The position numbers and the translations under genes were made by a program. This document shows positions 9,423-17,534 of a DNA stretch of 64,000 nt, piece by piece; position 1 is the stretch's first letter, and every line of letters begins with the position of its first letter. The stretch comes from Candidatus Thiodictyon syntrophicum. Its GTDB lineage: Bacteria > Pseudomonadota > Gammaproteobacteria > Chromatiales > Chromatiaceae. The notes below the pieces were generated by a model. That model was not told the origin of the DNA and made no database searches. It was given only the letters and a program-made list of their open reading frames with translations. The stretch is from positions 1,703,501 through 1,767,500 of the forward strand of contig NZ_CP020370.1 of the NCBI RefSeq assembly GCF_002813775.1. Direction: 5' to 3'.

Positions 9423-9998
9423 TCAGGCCGCAGCCGCGCCCGATGCAAACTCCGTGTCCGCGCCGGTCAGGTCGGGCGGCGGCGGGAAGCGCTGGATCAG
9501 GCGGTCCGGCACCTCGCCGCGCTGCGCCTGATAGATGGCGCCGGACGCCAGCATGACGAGTACCATCAGCGCGATCAACATGGGGGCGATGGCCACCCGT
9601 TGCAGGGCGATGAACATCATTGCCTGCATCCCGGGCAGCTTTTGGGTGTGGGCCAGGAGCCAGCCAAGCCCGATCAGACCGGCACCCCCCAGATAGACGG
9701 CCAACAGAATCCTGTAACGCCCGCTCGCCAGCCGCCAATGGGCAGCCGGAAACCAGGGACCGGCACGCGTCGCGCGGCGCGCGCGCAGGAAGCTGTAGGC
9801 GACGATGGCGAGTGACAGGCCGAGCGGCACCATGACCCCCGGGACCCGGTAGGGGGCGAGGCTGGAGTCCGGCTCCACGAAGCTCCCGCCCAGGAGCGCG
9901 ATCAGCGTCAGCAGGTTGAAGATCAGGAGGTTGACCATGGTCAGTTCATGGGGTGTCTTGGCCTGGCGGCGGACGGGTTCGGGTATGGGGAAGAACAT
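9423..9998 (-). CDS. four-helix inner-membrane protein, unknown function
   Basis: 191 residues from the ATG at 9996-9998 (reading MFFPIPEPVRRQ), which is preceded by AAGGAC; the frame stays open upstream to 10127 only because of the repeat next to it. Four hydrophobic segments are visible (NLLIFNLLTLIALLGG; VPLGLSLAIVAYSF; ILLAVYLGGAGLIGLGWLLA; VAIAPMLIALMVLVMLASG). The C-terminus is a cytoplasmic-looking tail rich in Pro and Ala. No family was recognised; similar proteins are probably annotated as hypothetical membrane proteins. Confidence 0.7.
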   Translation of the reverse strand: MFFPIPEPVRRQAKTPHELTMVNLLIFNLLTLIALLGGSFVEPDSSLAPYRVPGVMVPLGLSLAIVAYSFLRARRATRAGPWFPAAHWRLASGRYRILLAVYLGGAGLIGLGWLLAHTQKLPGMQAMMFIALQRVAIAPMLIALMVLVMLASGAIYQAQRGEVPDRLIQRFPPPPDLTGADTEFASGAAAA

Positions 9999-10034
9999 GG
10001 GGTGTGGGTCCTTAAGAATTTCCGGTCGCGTTTT

Positions 10035-10180
10035 CGTCCGCAAATGAACGCGAATAAACGCAAATAAGACAGTAACTTGTCGTTCGCCAAGGAGGCCTCC
10101 CGCCCGGGTTATCAGGCTGCCGACCAACCGGCAAGCAAGCCCCTGAATTTATTTGCGTTCATTTGCGTTCATTTGCGGAC
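10035..10180. repeat. R1 dispersed inverted repeat, copy 1
   Basis: The left arm (10035-10067, GCAAATGAACGCGAATAAAC) and the right arm (10149-10180, TTATTTGCGTTCATTTGCG) are inverted repeats of an 11-bp iterated motif TTTGCGTTCAT. About 80 bp lie between them. The same arrangement recurs at 15061-15213 and 47396-47516. No protein is encoded; it lies in the 310-bp gap between the membrane protein and the TerB-like gene. Confidence 0.85.
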
Positions 10181-10308
10181 AAATCATCTTTATCCGGCCG
10201 TCGGCGGTCGGCGCGAGTCCGTGGAGTGTCGCTGCCGTCCGCGCGCTACGGCAGCGCGGCCTGTGCGATCATGTATCCCCGCACACTCGATGCCGACCGG
10301 AGTACCCC

Positions 10309-10746
10309 ATGACCCTGCCCGAACTCAGCCCCTCACCCCCGCCCGAACTGACCCCCTATCCCGAGAACAGCCCGGAGGCGATGTTGCGGATCATCACGCT
10401 CTTCATCGTGTGCGACGGTGACGTCGCCGAGGGCGAGATGGAGGTCCTGGAGCGGATCGGCGTCCTGGACACCATCGGGGCGGATCGCAACCTCTTCGCC
10501 CTGGTGTTCGACGGCTATTGCGACGACCTGATTGCCCATGCCGGCACCGCGCGCTATGTGGGCCTGGCTGACACACAGTGGGTGGACGCGGTGCTGGCCG
10601 GCGTCACCGACCCGGGGCTGCGCCGCTACCTGGCGCAGACCCTGCTCCTGGTCGCCCATTCCGACGGTCACTTTGCCGACGTGGAACTCACGGTCTACCG
10701 CCAGATGCTCGACCGCTGGGGGTTGGATATCGACCACCTGGTGTAG
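10309..10746 (+). CDS. TerB-like domain protein
   Basis: 145 residues from ATG 10309, which has GGAG eight bases upstream; the longer frame back to 10153 runs into the R1 repeat and is not credible. The helical protein contains LFIVCDGDVAEGEMEVLERIG and, after about 80 residues, the second acidic repeat LLVAHSDGHFADVELTVYRQML. This pair of D-G-x-x-x-x-x-E motifs is typical of TerB/DjlA-N-type domains, thought to bind metal. The N-terminus is proline-rich. It is a single gene flanked by repeats R1 and R2. A role in tellurite or stress response is suggested only by family name. Confidence 0.7.
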   Translation: MTLPELSPSPPPELTPYPENSPEAMLRIITLFIVCDGDVAEGEMEVLERIGVLDTIGADRNLFALVFDGYCDDLIAHAGTARYVGLADTQWVDAVLAGVTDPGLRRYLAQTLLLVAHSDGHFADVELTVYRQMLDRWGLDIDHLV

Positions 10747-10784
10747 TGTATTGCGCCTGCCCGAAGTAGCGAGTCTAGAACAAT

Positions 10785-10900
10785 CGTTGTCGTTGTCGTT
10801 GTCGTTGTCGTAATCGTAGTCGTAATCGGAGAACCGATGCACTTTGTGGTCCGAGAGAATCCGGGGCGCTACGATAACCTCGACAACGACAACGACAACG
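10785..10900. repeat. R2 dispersed repeat, copy A (inverted orientation)
   Basis: The left arm is a run of CGTTGT hexamers then TAATCG trimers, the right arm is the complementary ACAACG run. The core (ATCGGAGAACCGATGCACTT, then GAGAGAATCCGGGGC and ACGATAACCTCGA) matches the reverse complement of the core at 16679-16786, so this copy is inverted relative to copies B and C. It follows the TerB-like gene by about 40 bp. The remaining sequence to 11031 includes a run (CTTTGCGTCTCCGTGTCTTT) of the kind often seen as dispersed intergenic repeats, and no gene. Confidence 0.88.
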
Positions 10901-11031
10901 AAAATCGCGCTATAGGCAGTCCCTACTGGAGTTGTTTAACTTATCAGTAACCGTTTCTTAAGATTTCTTCCTTTGCGTCTCCGTGTCTTTGTGAGAAATT
11001 CTTTTCCGACCCAGGGTGCGACGGCGCCGTA

Positions 11032-13368
11032 CTAGCCTGCGGGCGGCGGCGCCGAAACCCCGCCGGGGCCGCCGACTTGCAGCATCTTGCGGATGGAGAC
11101 CAGCGCCCGGTCGATGAAGGGGTGTTTGGGGCGCGGAATCACGCGGGCCCGGCCGTCGAGGATCTCGCGCGCCAGGTCCCGCAGGCTCTTGATCTCCGCC
11201 TGCATGCCGGAGCGTTCCACAAACATGCAGGTCGAGGTCAAGGGGCTCATCCAGGACAGCTTGATGCGCCGGGGCGCCGCCTCGGGGATGTCGGTGAACT
11301 CGAACCAGGTGCCGAAGCGCATCTTGCGCAGACGCTCCACCATTTGCCGCTCCGGTTCCGAGAGGTCCTCGTCGCCGCTGGTGCTGGTCGCGAGCGTGGG
11401 CGGGGTGCTGGCGGCGGCGGCCTGCTCGGGGGCCTGGGACGGTGCGAACTGCGGCCGCTCCAGGGCTTGGGATTGCCAGTTCTGGGGCGCGTCCAGGAGG
11501 GTGAGCAGGGCATCGACGGTCGCGGTGTTGAAGCCGCCGCCCATGCGCGCGGCGGTGCTGACGATGGCCTCGCGCAGTTTCGGGATGCCGGCCATGCGCG
11601 TGCGCAGGGTCTCTGCCGAGGCGCGCCGATCAAAGAGCCCGACCAGTTGCTCGGCGATCCCGATTGCTTGCTTCCAGGCGGTGCCGCGCTCTTGCTGTTC
11701 GTCGCGCAGCAGGATGAAGACCAGATTGTCGAGCCAGGTCTTGGAGAGGAAGCCGGCGACCTGAGTGGGCATCGGGAAGAGGCCGACCAGCCCCTCGATT
11801 TCGTGTGCGGCGCGCTGTTTGGCCAGGGCCAGTTTCTCGCGGCCGCGGGCGGCCTCCTGGGTGCGCTGTTCCATGGTGTCGCTGCGCCGCTGCTGTTCGG
11901 CCATCTTCTCGTCGAAGAAGCGCAGCAATTCGTCGAACAGGCCGACATCCTCGGTAAACTCCTGGAGGACCCGATCGACGATCTGCTGCATGGCGGGGAA
12001 CATGCCGCGGGCCGGGTTGCCCTCCTCCACCCAGAGGCTGCCGGCCTCCACCATCTGATCAAGCAGGCGCCGCGCCGGGTGGCGGCTGTCCACCAGCAGG
12101 CGGCGGTCGATCAGGGCGACCTTGAGATAGGGGGTGTGCAGGTGGCTGAGCAGGGCCTTGGCCACATTGGGCAACACCGGGTCATTGAGCATGTACTCGA
12201 ACAGCATGCCGATCAGGTCGATCAGGTCCGCATCCATCGGGGAGAGCTTGTCGCGGTCGATGGTGTTCAAGACCTGTTGCCGCTCCAGGCTCAGGGCCTC
12301 CTTGACACGGGTGACGAAGGCCGCGTCGACCTCGATGTTGGGGAACTGGGTCGCCTCGGTCACCGCGGTGGAGACCAGTTCGGGCGTGTGGCTGGCCTGT
12401 AGGCTGTTGATCGCCGACAACAGTTCGTTGGTCTGGGCCTGGGCCTCCGCGGAACTTGGTCCGCTGCTGCCGACGCCGCCGGTGCCGGGTCTGCCGCGGC
12501 GCTGCGTGTGCTTCCTCGACATCAGGTCCAAGATGGAGTCGAATAACTCAGCACCCAGGGCCTGGGGCTCCGCCATATCGCCCCCGGCGGGGCGTTGACC
12601 GGCTTCGCCACCCGCCCCACGTTGCCCCTCGACCCCGGTCCGGTCGCGCTCCGTCTTGCGTTCCGGTGCGTCCCGCCGGGCATCCGCGCGCAGGTGCACC
12701 GGTTTGAGGTTCGGCAGGATCCCCGCGCCGATCAGGATGCTGTTGTACTCGGCATAGGTCGGACGCGCCTTTTTGAGCAAGAATTTGTCGAACAGGGCGT
12801 AGAGGATGATCTTGACCCGGATCTGCACGTCCAGCCCCTCGATGGCGCGCCGAAAGGAGTGCACCAGGTGGTGGGGGCTGGCCGGGATCTCGAAGTCCTT
12901 GAGCTTCTTGCCGCCGTTGACGACGCTCAAGCGCTGGCTCAGGGCGTACAGCTCGGGAAAGTAGTTGGCGTTGGCGCGCAGGATGAGATTTTCCGCCGCG
13001 ACCGATTCCTCCATGTCGTCCGGCTCTACCAGCGACAGTTCCACGCCGTGGCTGCCGGCCGAGTCCGGCAGCGGCTGCGCCGGGTTGCTGGACTTGTCCA
13101 GGTTCTCGAACCCGAGATTGATTTCCTGGCGGAAGATATGCTCGATGTCGCTGCGCCGCCGCGTCAGTTGGCCCATGGCCTCAAAGAAGCGGCTTTGGAC
13201 CGCGTTGCTCTCGGCCCGCTCGGCGAAGTCCAGCAGGGCCGCCCCCGCGTTCTGGAACAGCTCCGTCAACTGGGCGTCGAAAAAGACCAGCACCGTGTCC
13301 CGGCATTGGTCCAGGACGGCGTGATATTGCCGTCGGTGCGTGGCGCGGGTAATGGTGTTCTCAAGCAT
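11032..13368 (-). CDS. DUF1631 family protein
   Basis: 778 residues, mostly helical. The N-terminus (ATHRRQYHAVLDQCRDTVLV) and the segment GAALLDFAERAESNAVQSRFFEAMG match the start of DUF1631 proteins of gammaproteobacteria, and the C-terminal block RKMRFGTWFEFTD followed by RIKLSWMSPLTSTCMFVERSG is the usual PilZ-like or beta-rich end of the family. The middle is low-complexity and Gln/Gly-rich. Members are cytoplasmic proteins of unknown function, sometimes linked to surface or cyclic-di-GMP behaviour, which is only suggestive. It is preceded by a small conserved ORF (13389-13607) by 20 bp and is probably co-transcribed with it. Confidence 0.85.
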   Translation of the reverse strand: MLENTITRATHRRQYHAVLDQCRDTVLVFFDAQLTELFQNAGAALLDFAERAESNAVQSRFFEAMGQLTRRRSDIEHIFRQEINLGFENLDKSSNPAQPLPDSAGSHGVELSLVEPDDMEESVAAENLILRANANYFPELYALSQRLSVVNGGKKLKDFEIPASPHHLVHSFRRAIEGLDVQIRVKIILYALFDKFLLKKARPTYAEYNSILIGAGILPNLKPVHLRADARRDAPERKTERDRTGVEGQRGAGGEAGQRPAGGDMAEPQALGAELFDSILDLMSRKHTQRRGRPGTGGVGSSGPSSAEAQAQTNELLSAINSLQASHTPELVSTAVTEATQFPNIEVDAAFVTRVKEALSLERQQVLNTIDRDKLSPMDADLIDLIGMLFEYMLNDPVLPNVAKALLSHLHTPYLKVALIDRRLLVDSRHPARRLLDQMVEAGSLWVEEGNPARGMFPAMQQIVDRVLQEFTEDVGLFDELLRFFDEKMAEQQRRSDTMEQRTQEAARGREKLALAKQRAAHEIEGLVGLFPMPTQVAGFLSKTWLDNLVFILLRDEQQERGTAWKQAIGIAEQLVGLFDRRASAETLRTRMAGIPKLREAIVSTAARMGGGFNTATVDALLTLLDAPQNWQSQALERPQFAPSQAPEQAAAASTPPTLATSTSGDEDLSEPERQMVERLRKMRFGTWFEFTDIPEAAPRRIKLSWMSPLTSTCMFVERSGMQAEIKSLRDLAREILDGRARVIPRPKHPFIDRALVSIRKMLQVGGPGGVSAPPPAG

Positions 13369-13388
13369 CTTGGCTGCCGGTTGCGGGA

Positions 13389-13607
13389 TCAGTCCTCACC
13401 GATCACCCGTTCATCGCGCGGCAGCGACAGAAGTCGTTCCGCCTCGGCCATCTGGCCCGCGAAGATGAGCCGATACGCGGCCGGGCCGGCGTCCGGGTCG
13501 GCCGCGCGCAGGGCGCGGACCTGGTCGCGCGCATCCTGGTAGCGCGCGAGGGTCGCGCGGTGCGTCAGGGTGCGGGGCGGCGTGATCTGATAGACGAAAT
13601 AGGGCAT
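13389..13607 (-). CDS. small conserved hypothetical protein
   Basis: 72 residues beginning MPYFVYQITPPRTLTHRAT, with a weak AGGA ribosome-binding site six bases before the ATG. The frame is open upstream to 13757 but that part has atypical composition. The protein ends with an acidic helix (EAERLLSLPRDERVIGED). Short proteins starting MPYFVY are, as far as I recall, recurrent hypothetical proteins in sulfur-oxidising gammaproteobacteria. It lies 20 bp upstream of the DUF1631 gene on the same strand and is likely in one transcript with it. The function is unknown. Confidence 0.65.
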   Translation of the reverse strand: MPYFVYQITPPRTLTHRATLARYQDARDQVRALRAADPDAGPAAYRLIFAGQMAEAERLLSLPRDERVIGED

Positions 13608-13929
13608 GGCATCCTGATCGACAAGCTGATCCCAGGGGCTAAGGCCGTCGGCACGCGCCGGCGCGCCAAGCGCGCCAGGGACCGTCCGGTCCTGCCCCCG
13701 GTCGGGGTCACGGTAGTCATGAAAGCGTGAGTTTATCTTAATCCTGCGCCGGAGCAATCACCGTCCGCGTTGGCGGGCGACGACCCTGGGGCGGTTGCTC
13801 ATCCATTTCGGTCGGTACGGCCAGCCCGTCCGAGCGGTGCACTGATCCCCATGGTACTTGGTTTCTCGTTTCTCGTTTTTCGTAACGCACTGTTTAATAA
13901 GTTTAAACGAAAAATGAAGAACCGAAAAC
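13608..13929. other. intergenic region with an AT-rich partial palindrome
   Basis: No gene is supported. Between about 13856 and 13940 an AT-rich stretch has the iterated motif GTTTCTCGTTTCTCGTTTTT on the left and a diverged complement (AAACGAAAAATGAAGAACCG) on the right, around TTTAATAAGTTTAAA. It resembles R1 and R2 in design (iterated arms, short centre) but only one copy occurs here. It separates the divergently unrelated queG and 72-residue genes, both on the minus strand. Confidence 0.5.
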
Positions 13930-15015
13930 TCAAAACCGTTGCGGATCGTCCGGGCGGTGCCGCCGTGCCCAGCCGACGTGCTCGCGCACCAGTGGGCTCG
14001 CATGGTCGGCGCGGGCCGCCAGGGCCGCCGTCACCGCCGGGCCGGGCGGGGCATTGCCCAGCGCGACGGCGAGGTTGCGCAGCCAGCGCTCGTGGCCGAT
14101 GCGCCGCAGCGCCGAGCCTTGCGTGCGTGCGAGGAAGGTTGCTTCATCCCAGGCGAAGAGTTCCACCAGGGTCGCCGCGGCGAGTCCGTGGCGGGGCAGA
14201 AAGGCGGGCTCTGCCGTCAGCCGGGCGAAGCGGTTCCAGGGGCAGACCAGTTGGCAGTCGTCACAGCCGTAGATGTGGTTGCCGAGCAGGGGGCGCAGGG
14301 GCTCCGGGATGGGGCCGGGGTGTTCGATGGTGAGATAGGAGATGCAGCGGCGGGCGTCGAGTCGATAGGGCGCGACGATGGCCCCGGTCGGGCAGGCGCG
14401 GAGGCATGCCTGGCAGCGACCGCAGTGGTCCCGGGCCTGGGTATCCGGGGGCAGGGCGAGATCCGTGTAGAGCGCCCCCAGGAAAAACCAGGAGCCGGCC
14501 CGCCGGTCGATCAGATTGGTGTGCTTGCCGATCCAGCCCAGGCCCGCGTGCTGCGCCAGGGGCTTCTCCAGCACCGGGGCCGAATCCACAAAGGCGCGAT
14601 GACCGAAGGGGCCGATCGCCGCCGTGATGCGCTCGGCAAGCCGTTGCAGGCGGCGGCGCAGGAGCCGGTGATAGTCGCGGCCCAGGGCATAGCGGGAGAT
14701 GAGCGCGCCCGTGGGGTCGCGCAGCGCCGCGGCCATGGCCGTGCGGGTCTGCGGCAGATAGTCCATCCGCGCCATGATCACACTGCGGGTACCGGGTACC
14801 AACTCGGCGGGGCGGGAGCGGCGGGTGCCGTGGCGGGCCATGTAGTGCATCTCGCCGTGATATCCGGCGCGGAGCCACTCCGCCAGGTGGGCCGCGGCGA
14901 CGCTCAAGTCAGTCGCGGCGATGCCCAGTTGCTGGAAGCCCAGTTCCTGGCCCCAGGTCTTGATCGCCTGAGCCAGCGCGGCGCCGTCGGGACTGTCCCT
15001 GGTGGCTTCCGTCAC
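13930..15015 (-). CDS. queG: epoxyqueuosine reductase QueG
   Basis: About 361 residues from a GTG at 15013-15015; the frame is open up to an ATG at 15078, but that extension is encoded by the R1 repeat, so the start is uncertain. The cobalamin-binding N-terminal half contains RYALGRDYHRLLRRRL and the conserved FVDSAPVLEKPLAQHAGLGWIGKHTNL. Two 4Fe-4S clusters are shown by CGRCQACLRACP and CDDCQLVCPWN, and a HEAT-like C-terminus follows. QueG reduces epoxyqueuosine to queuosine in tRNA wobble position 34. The next gene upstream on the same strand is nth, 187 bp away across the R1 element. Confidence 0.93.
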   Translation of the reverse strand: MTEATRDSPDGAALAQAIKTWGQELGFQQLGIAATDLSVAAAHLAEWLRAGYHGEMHYMARHGTRRSRPAELVPGTRSVIMARMDYLPQTRTAMAAALRDPTGALISRYALGRDYHRLLRRRLQRLAERITAAIGPFGHRAFVDSAPVLEKPLAQHAGLGWIGKHTNLIDRRAGSWFFLGALYTDLALPPDTQARDHCGRCQACLRACPTGAIVAPYRLDARRCISYLTIEHPGPIPEPLRPLLGNHIYGCDDCQLVCPWNRFARLTAEPAFLPRHGLAAATLVELFAWDEATFLARTQGSALRRIGHERWLRNLAVALGNAPPGPAVTAALAARADHASPLVREHVGWARRHRPDDPQRF

Positions 15016-15060
15016 GCGGGCCCAGGCCAGCGCCCGCGCGCGCTCCCGGAAAGAATATTT

Positions 15061-15213
15061 GGCCGCAAATGAACGCAAACGAACGCAAATAAAGACATCA
15101 ACTTACTCGTTGCTGTGCGATGCCGGGAGGTCACCCCGCGGGTGGACCGGCCTGGTTCGACGGGCGTCCGCAAGCCACGGTATTTTTTGCGTTCATTTGC
15201 GTTCATTTGCGGC
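15061..15213. repeat. R1 dispersed inverted repeat, copy 2
   Basis: Left arm 15061-15092 (GGCCGCAAATGAACGCAAAC) and right arm 15184-15213 (TTTTGCGTTCATTTGCGTTC) enclose about 90 bp. The right arm overlaps the 3' end of nth: the nth stop codon TGA (15203-15205) is the TGA of the arm sequence CGCAAATGA. The left arm extends the queG frame upstream. This suggests that the element inserted between, and trimmed into, two genes. Confidence 0.87.
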
Positions 15214-15862
15214 TTAACTGCTCTTCTTTAGGTTGATGCTTGTCCGGGAACTCGCACAGGTCGGCGATGGGGCAGGCGGGGCAGCGGGGGGTGCGCGCCA
15301 CGCAGACATAGCGCCCGTGCAGGATCAGCCAGTGATGGGCGTCTTTCAGGAATTCCCGGGGGACGTGCCGCAGGAGCTTTTGCTCCACCACCGCCGGGGT
15401 CTTGCCCGGGGCGATGCGGGTGCGGTTGCCGACCCGCAGGATGTGGGTGTCGACCGCCATGGTCGGCTCACCGAAGGCGGTGTTCAGCACCACGTTGGCG
15501 GTCTTGCGGCCCACCCCGGGCAGGGACTCCAGCGACTGGCGATCCCGCGGCACAGCCCCGCCGTGCGCGCTCACCAACAGCTCACAGGTCTTGATCAGGT
15601 GGCGTGCCTTGCTGTTGAAGAGCCCGATGGTGCGGATCTGCGCCTTCAGCCCCTCCTCGCCCAAGTCCAGGATCGCCTGGGGGGTGTTGGCGATGGGAAA
15701 GAGCCGGGCGGTGGCCTGGTTGACGCCCTTGTCCGTCGCCTGCGCGGAGAGGATCACGGCGACCAGCAACTCGAAGGGGCTGCGGTACTGAAGCTCTGTG
15801 GTCGGGGTCGGATTCGCGGCGCGCAGGCGCTCGAAGATCAGGCGGCGTTTGGCGTCATTCAT
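15203..15862 (-). CDS. nth: endonuclease III
   Basis: 219 residues from the ATG that gives [18 protein letters not shown]; 19 extra codons upstream are not family-like. The helix-hairpin-helix [13 protein letters not shown] contains the catalytic lysine and is followed by [11 protein letters not shown] with the catalytic aspartate. The C-terminal [17 protein letters not shown] is the C-x6-C-x2-C-x5-C ligand set of the 4Fe-4S cluster. The enzyme removes oxidised pyrimidines and nicks the abasic site (base excision repair). Its last residues (QLSRK) and stop are encoded by the R1 repeat arm. It is divergent from lexA. Confidence 0.97.
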   Translation of the reverse strand: MNDAKRRLIFERLRAANPTPTTELQYRSPFELLVAVILSAQATDKGVNQATARLFPIANTPQAILDLGEEGLKAQIRTIGLFNSKARHLIKTCELLVSAHGGAVPRDRQSLESLPGVGRKTANVVLNTAFGEPTMAVDTHILRVGNRTRIAPGKTPAVVEQKLLRHVPREFLKDAHHWLILHGRYVCVARTPRCPACPIADLCEFPDKHQPKEEQLSRK

Positions 15863-15941
15863 GGGTGGGGAGGATAGGGTGTCGGGCGCCCCGGGCCAAG
15901 CCCGCCGACAGTTCGACAACGGCCTTGCAAAGCGCCCACAT

Positions 15942-15957
15942 CTGGATAAAAATACAG
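15942..15957 (+). promoter_or_regulatory. LexA-binding SOS box upstream of lexA
   Basis: CTGGATAAAAATACAG has the CTG-N10-CAG form of the gammaproteobacterial SOS operator with an A/T-rich spacer. It ends two bases before the lexA ATG, so bound LexA would block transcription or initiation of its own gene, as expected for autoregulation. Confidence 0.85.
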
Positions 15958-15959
15958 TT

Positions 15960-16646
15960 ATGACCGATCAACTCACCGACCGCCAACGCCTGGTTCTGGA
16001 CCTGATCGAGCGCCACCTGCGCGTGACCGGGGTGCCCCCGACCCGGGCCGAGATCGCCCGCTCACTGGGGTTTCGCTCCGCCAATGCGGCGGAGGACCAC
16101 CTGCGCGCCCTGGCCCGGCATGGGGCCATCGAACTCACCCGCGGGCGCTCCCGGGGCATCCGGCTGATTGCGTGCGGGGCCGACGGTGAGTCTGACGAGG
16201 GGACCTTGGGGCGCTCCGGTACAGGCGGCGCTGAGGCGGGCCTGCCGGTCATCGGCCGGGTCGCCGCCGGTAGCCCGATCCTGGCCGCGGAGCATGTGGA
16301 GGACCGGCACCGGATCAGCCCGGGGCTCTTTCGCCCCCGGGCCGACTACCTGCTGCGGGTACGCGGCAGCAGTATGCGCGACGCGGGCATTCTGGATGGG
16401 GACCTGCTCGCCGTACATGCCATTGCAGAGGCGCAGAACGGCCAGATCGTGGTGGCGCGGCTCAATGACGAGGTCACGGTCAAACGCCTGCGCCGCCAGG
16501 CCCACTGGGTCTATCGCGTCCAGCTCCTGGCGGAGAACCCCGACTTCCCGCCTATCGCGGTGGACCTGCGCAAACAGGAACTGGTCATTGAGGGCATCGC
16601 CGTCGGGGTGCTGCGACTGGGATTGGTCGCGCCGCAACGGCTGTAG
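15960..16646 (+). CDS. lexA: LexA repressor
   Basis: 228 residues starting [20 protein letters not shown]. The N-terminal winged helix ([22 protein letters not shown]) binds SOS boxes. The self-cleavage site is the Ala-Gly pair in VAAGSPILA; the catalytic serine is in VRGSSMRD and the lysine in DEVTVKRL (S24 peptidase fold). RecA-ssDNA triggers autocleavage and derepression. A 30-residue Gly/Ser linker is slightly longer than in E. coli. The SOS box lies immediately before the start. imuA and imuB follow on the same strand, separated by the R2 repeat, forming a mutagenesis cassette. Confidence 0.97.
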   Translation: MTDQLTDRQRLVLDLIERHLRVTGVPPTRAEIARSLGFRSANAAEDHLRALARHGAIELTRGRSRGIRLIACGADGESDEGTLGRSGTGGAEAGLPVIGRVAAGSPILAAEHVEDRHRISPGLFRPRADYLLRVRGSSMRDAGILDGDLLAVHAIAEAQNGQIVVARLNDEVTVKRLRRQAHWVYRVQLLAENPDFPPIAVDLRKQELVIEGIAVGVLRLGLVAPQRL

Positions 16647-16678
16647 TGGTGTCAGACATGTGTCAGGAATGCTTTTCG

Positions 16679-16786
16679 CGTCGTTGTCGTTGTCGTAATC
16701 GTAATCGAGGTTATCGTAGCCCCGGATTCTCTCGCACCCCAAATTGCATCGCTTCTCCGATTACGACAACGACAACGACAACGACG
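16679..16786. repeat. R2 dispersed repeat, copy B, between lexA and imuA
   Basis: The left arm (GTCGTTGTCGTTGTCGTAAT) and right arm (TTACGACAACGACAACGACA) flank the core ATCGAGGTTATCGTAGCC, CGGATTCTCTCGCACC, AAATTGCATCGCTTCTCCGA. The core is nearly identical to copy C (27284-27378) and to the reverse complement of copy A. Just outside the arms ATGTGTC (16669) and GACACAT (16791) form a further inverted pair. The element ends 10 bases before imuA and may carry a terminator or affect coupling with lexA. Confidence 0.9.
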
Positions 16787-16795
16787 ATTTGACAC

Positions 16796-17461
16796 ATGTC
16801 CATCCAAGAGCTTCTCGCGCGGCGTCCCGACCTCTGGCAGGGTCGGGTGGCGCAGGACCTGGCGCCGGCGGGGGTCCCCACCGGGCACGCCGCCCTGGAC
16901 CGGGAACTGCCCTGGGGCGGCTGGCCCCCCGGCAGCCTGAGCGAACTGCTCGGGGAGCAGCCCGCGGACGGGTTCGGGCTGGTCCTGCCGGCCCTGGCCC
17001 GGCTCAGTGCCCAGTCCCGCTGGCTGCTGCTGGTGGACCCGCCCCTGCAACCCTTTGCCCCGGCCTTGGCCGCCCAGGGTGTCGGCCTGGAGCGCCTGGT
17101 GCTGGTGAGCGCCGGGGAGCGGTGCGCCTGGGCCGCCGAGCAGGGCCTGCGCTCTGGGGCCTGTGCGGCGGTGCTGCTGTGGGGCGGGCGCTGGGACGCA
17201 ACGGCGCTGCGTCGGCTCCAGTTGGCCGCCGCGGCCGGTGAGGCCCTGGCCTTCCTGTTCCGGGACCCGGGGGCCGCCCGCCAGCCCTCGCCCGCCGCCC
17301 TGCGTCTGCAGGTGCAGACGGCCCCGACCGGTTACCGGGTGACGGTCCTCAAACAGCGCGGCGGCCGGGCCGGGGCGGTATTGCACCTGCCATTTACCGG
17401 GGCCGTGGCGCCTCAAGAAGCAGGCGACGCGCAATTACGCAGCAAGGTCCGAGCAGTCTGA
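16796..17461 (+). CDS. imuA: translesion synthesis-associated protein ImuA
   Basis: 221 residues beginning MSIQELLARRPDLWQG. The protein has the RecA/SulA-like fold of the ImuA family: VPTGHAALDRELPWGGWPPGSLSE near the N-terminus and RWLLLVDPPLQPFAPAL, then ALAFLFRDPGAARQPSPAALR. ImuA pairs with ImuB and normally with DnaE2 to perform SOS mutagenesis. imuB follows 73 bp later. No dnaE2 follows imuB in this window. The P-loop is degenerate, as in other ImuA proteins. Regulation by LexA is expected from the cassette but no separate SOS box is visible before this gene. Confidence 0.92.
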   Translation: MSIQELLARRPDLWQGRVAQDLAPAGVPTGHAALDRELPWGGWPPGSLSELLGEQPADGFGLVLPALARLSAQSRWLLLVDPPLQPFAPALAAQGVGLERLVLVSAGERCAWAAEQGLRSGACAAVLLWGGRWDATALRRLQLAAAAGEALAFLFRDPGAARQPSPAALRLQVQTAPTGYRVTVLKQRGGRAGAVLHLPFTGAVAPQEAGDAQLRSKVRAV

Positions 17462-17534
17462 AAATATCAACCGGCCGGCTCGGCCTTCAATTTCAATGCT
17501 GTGTGGCCTTCAATCATTCTTGCGGGGGTCGCCG

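Noticed and set aside
16642..16656. SOS box in front of imuA (CTG...CAG)
   Set aside because: The spacer is nine bases, not ten, and the flanks are not A/T-rich.
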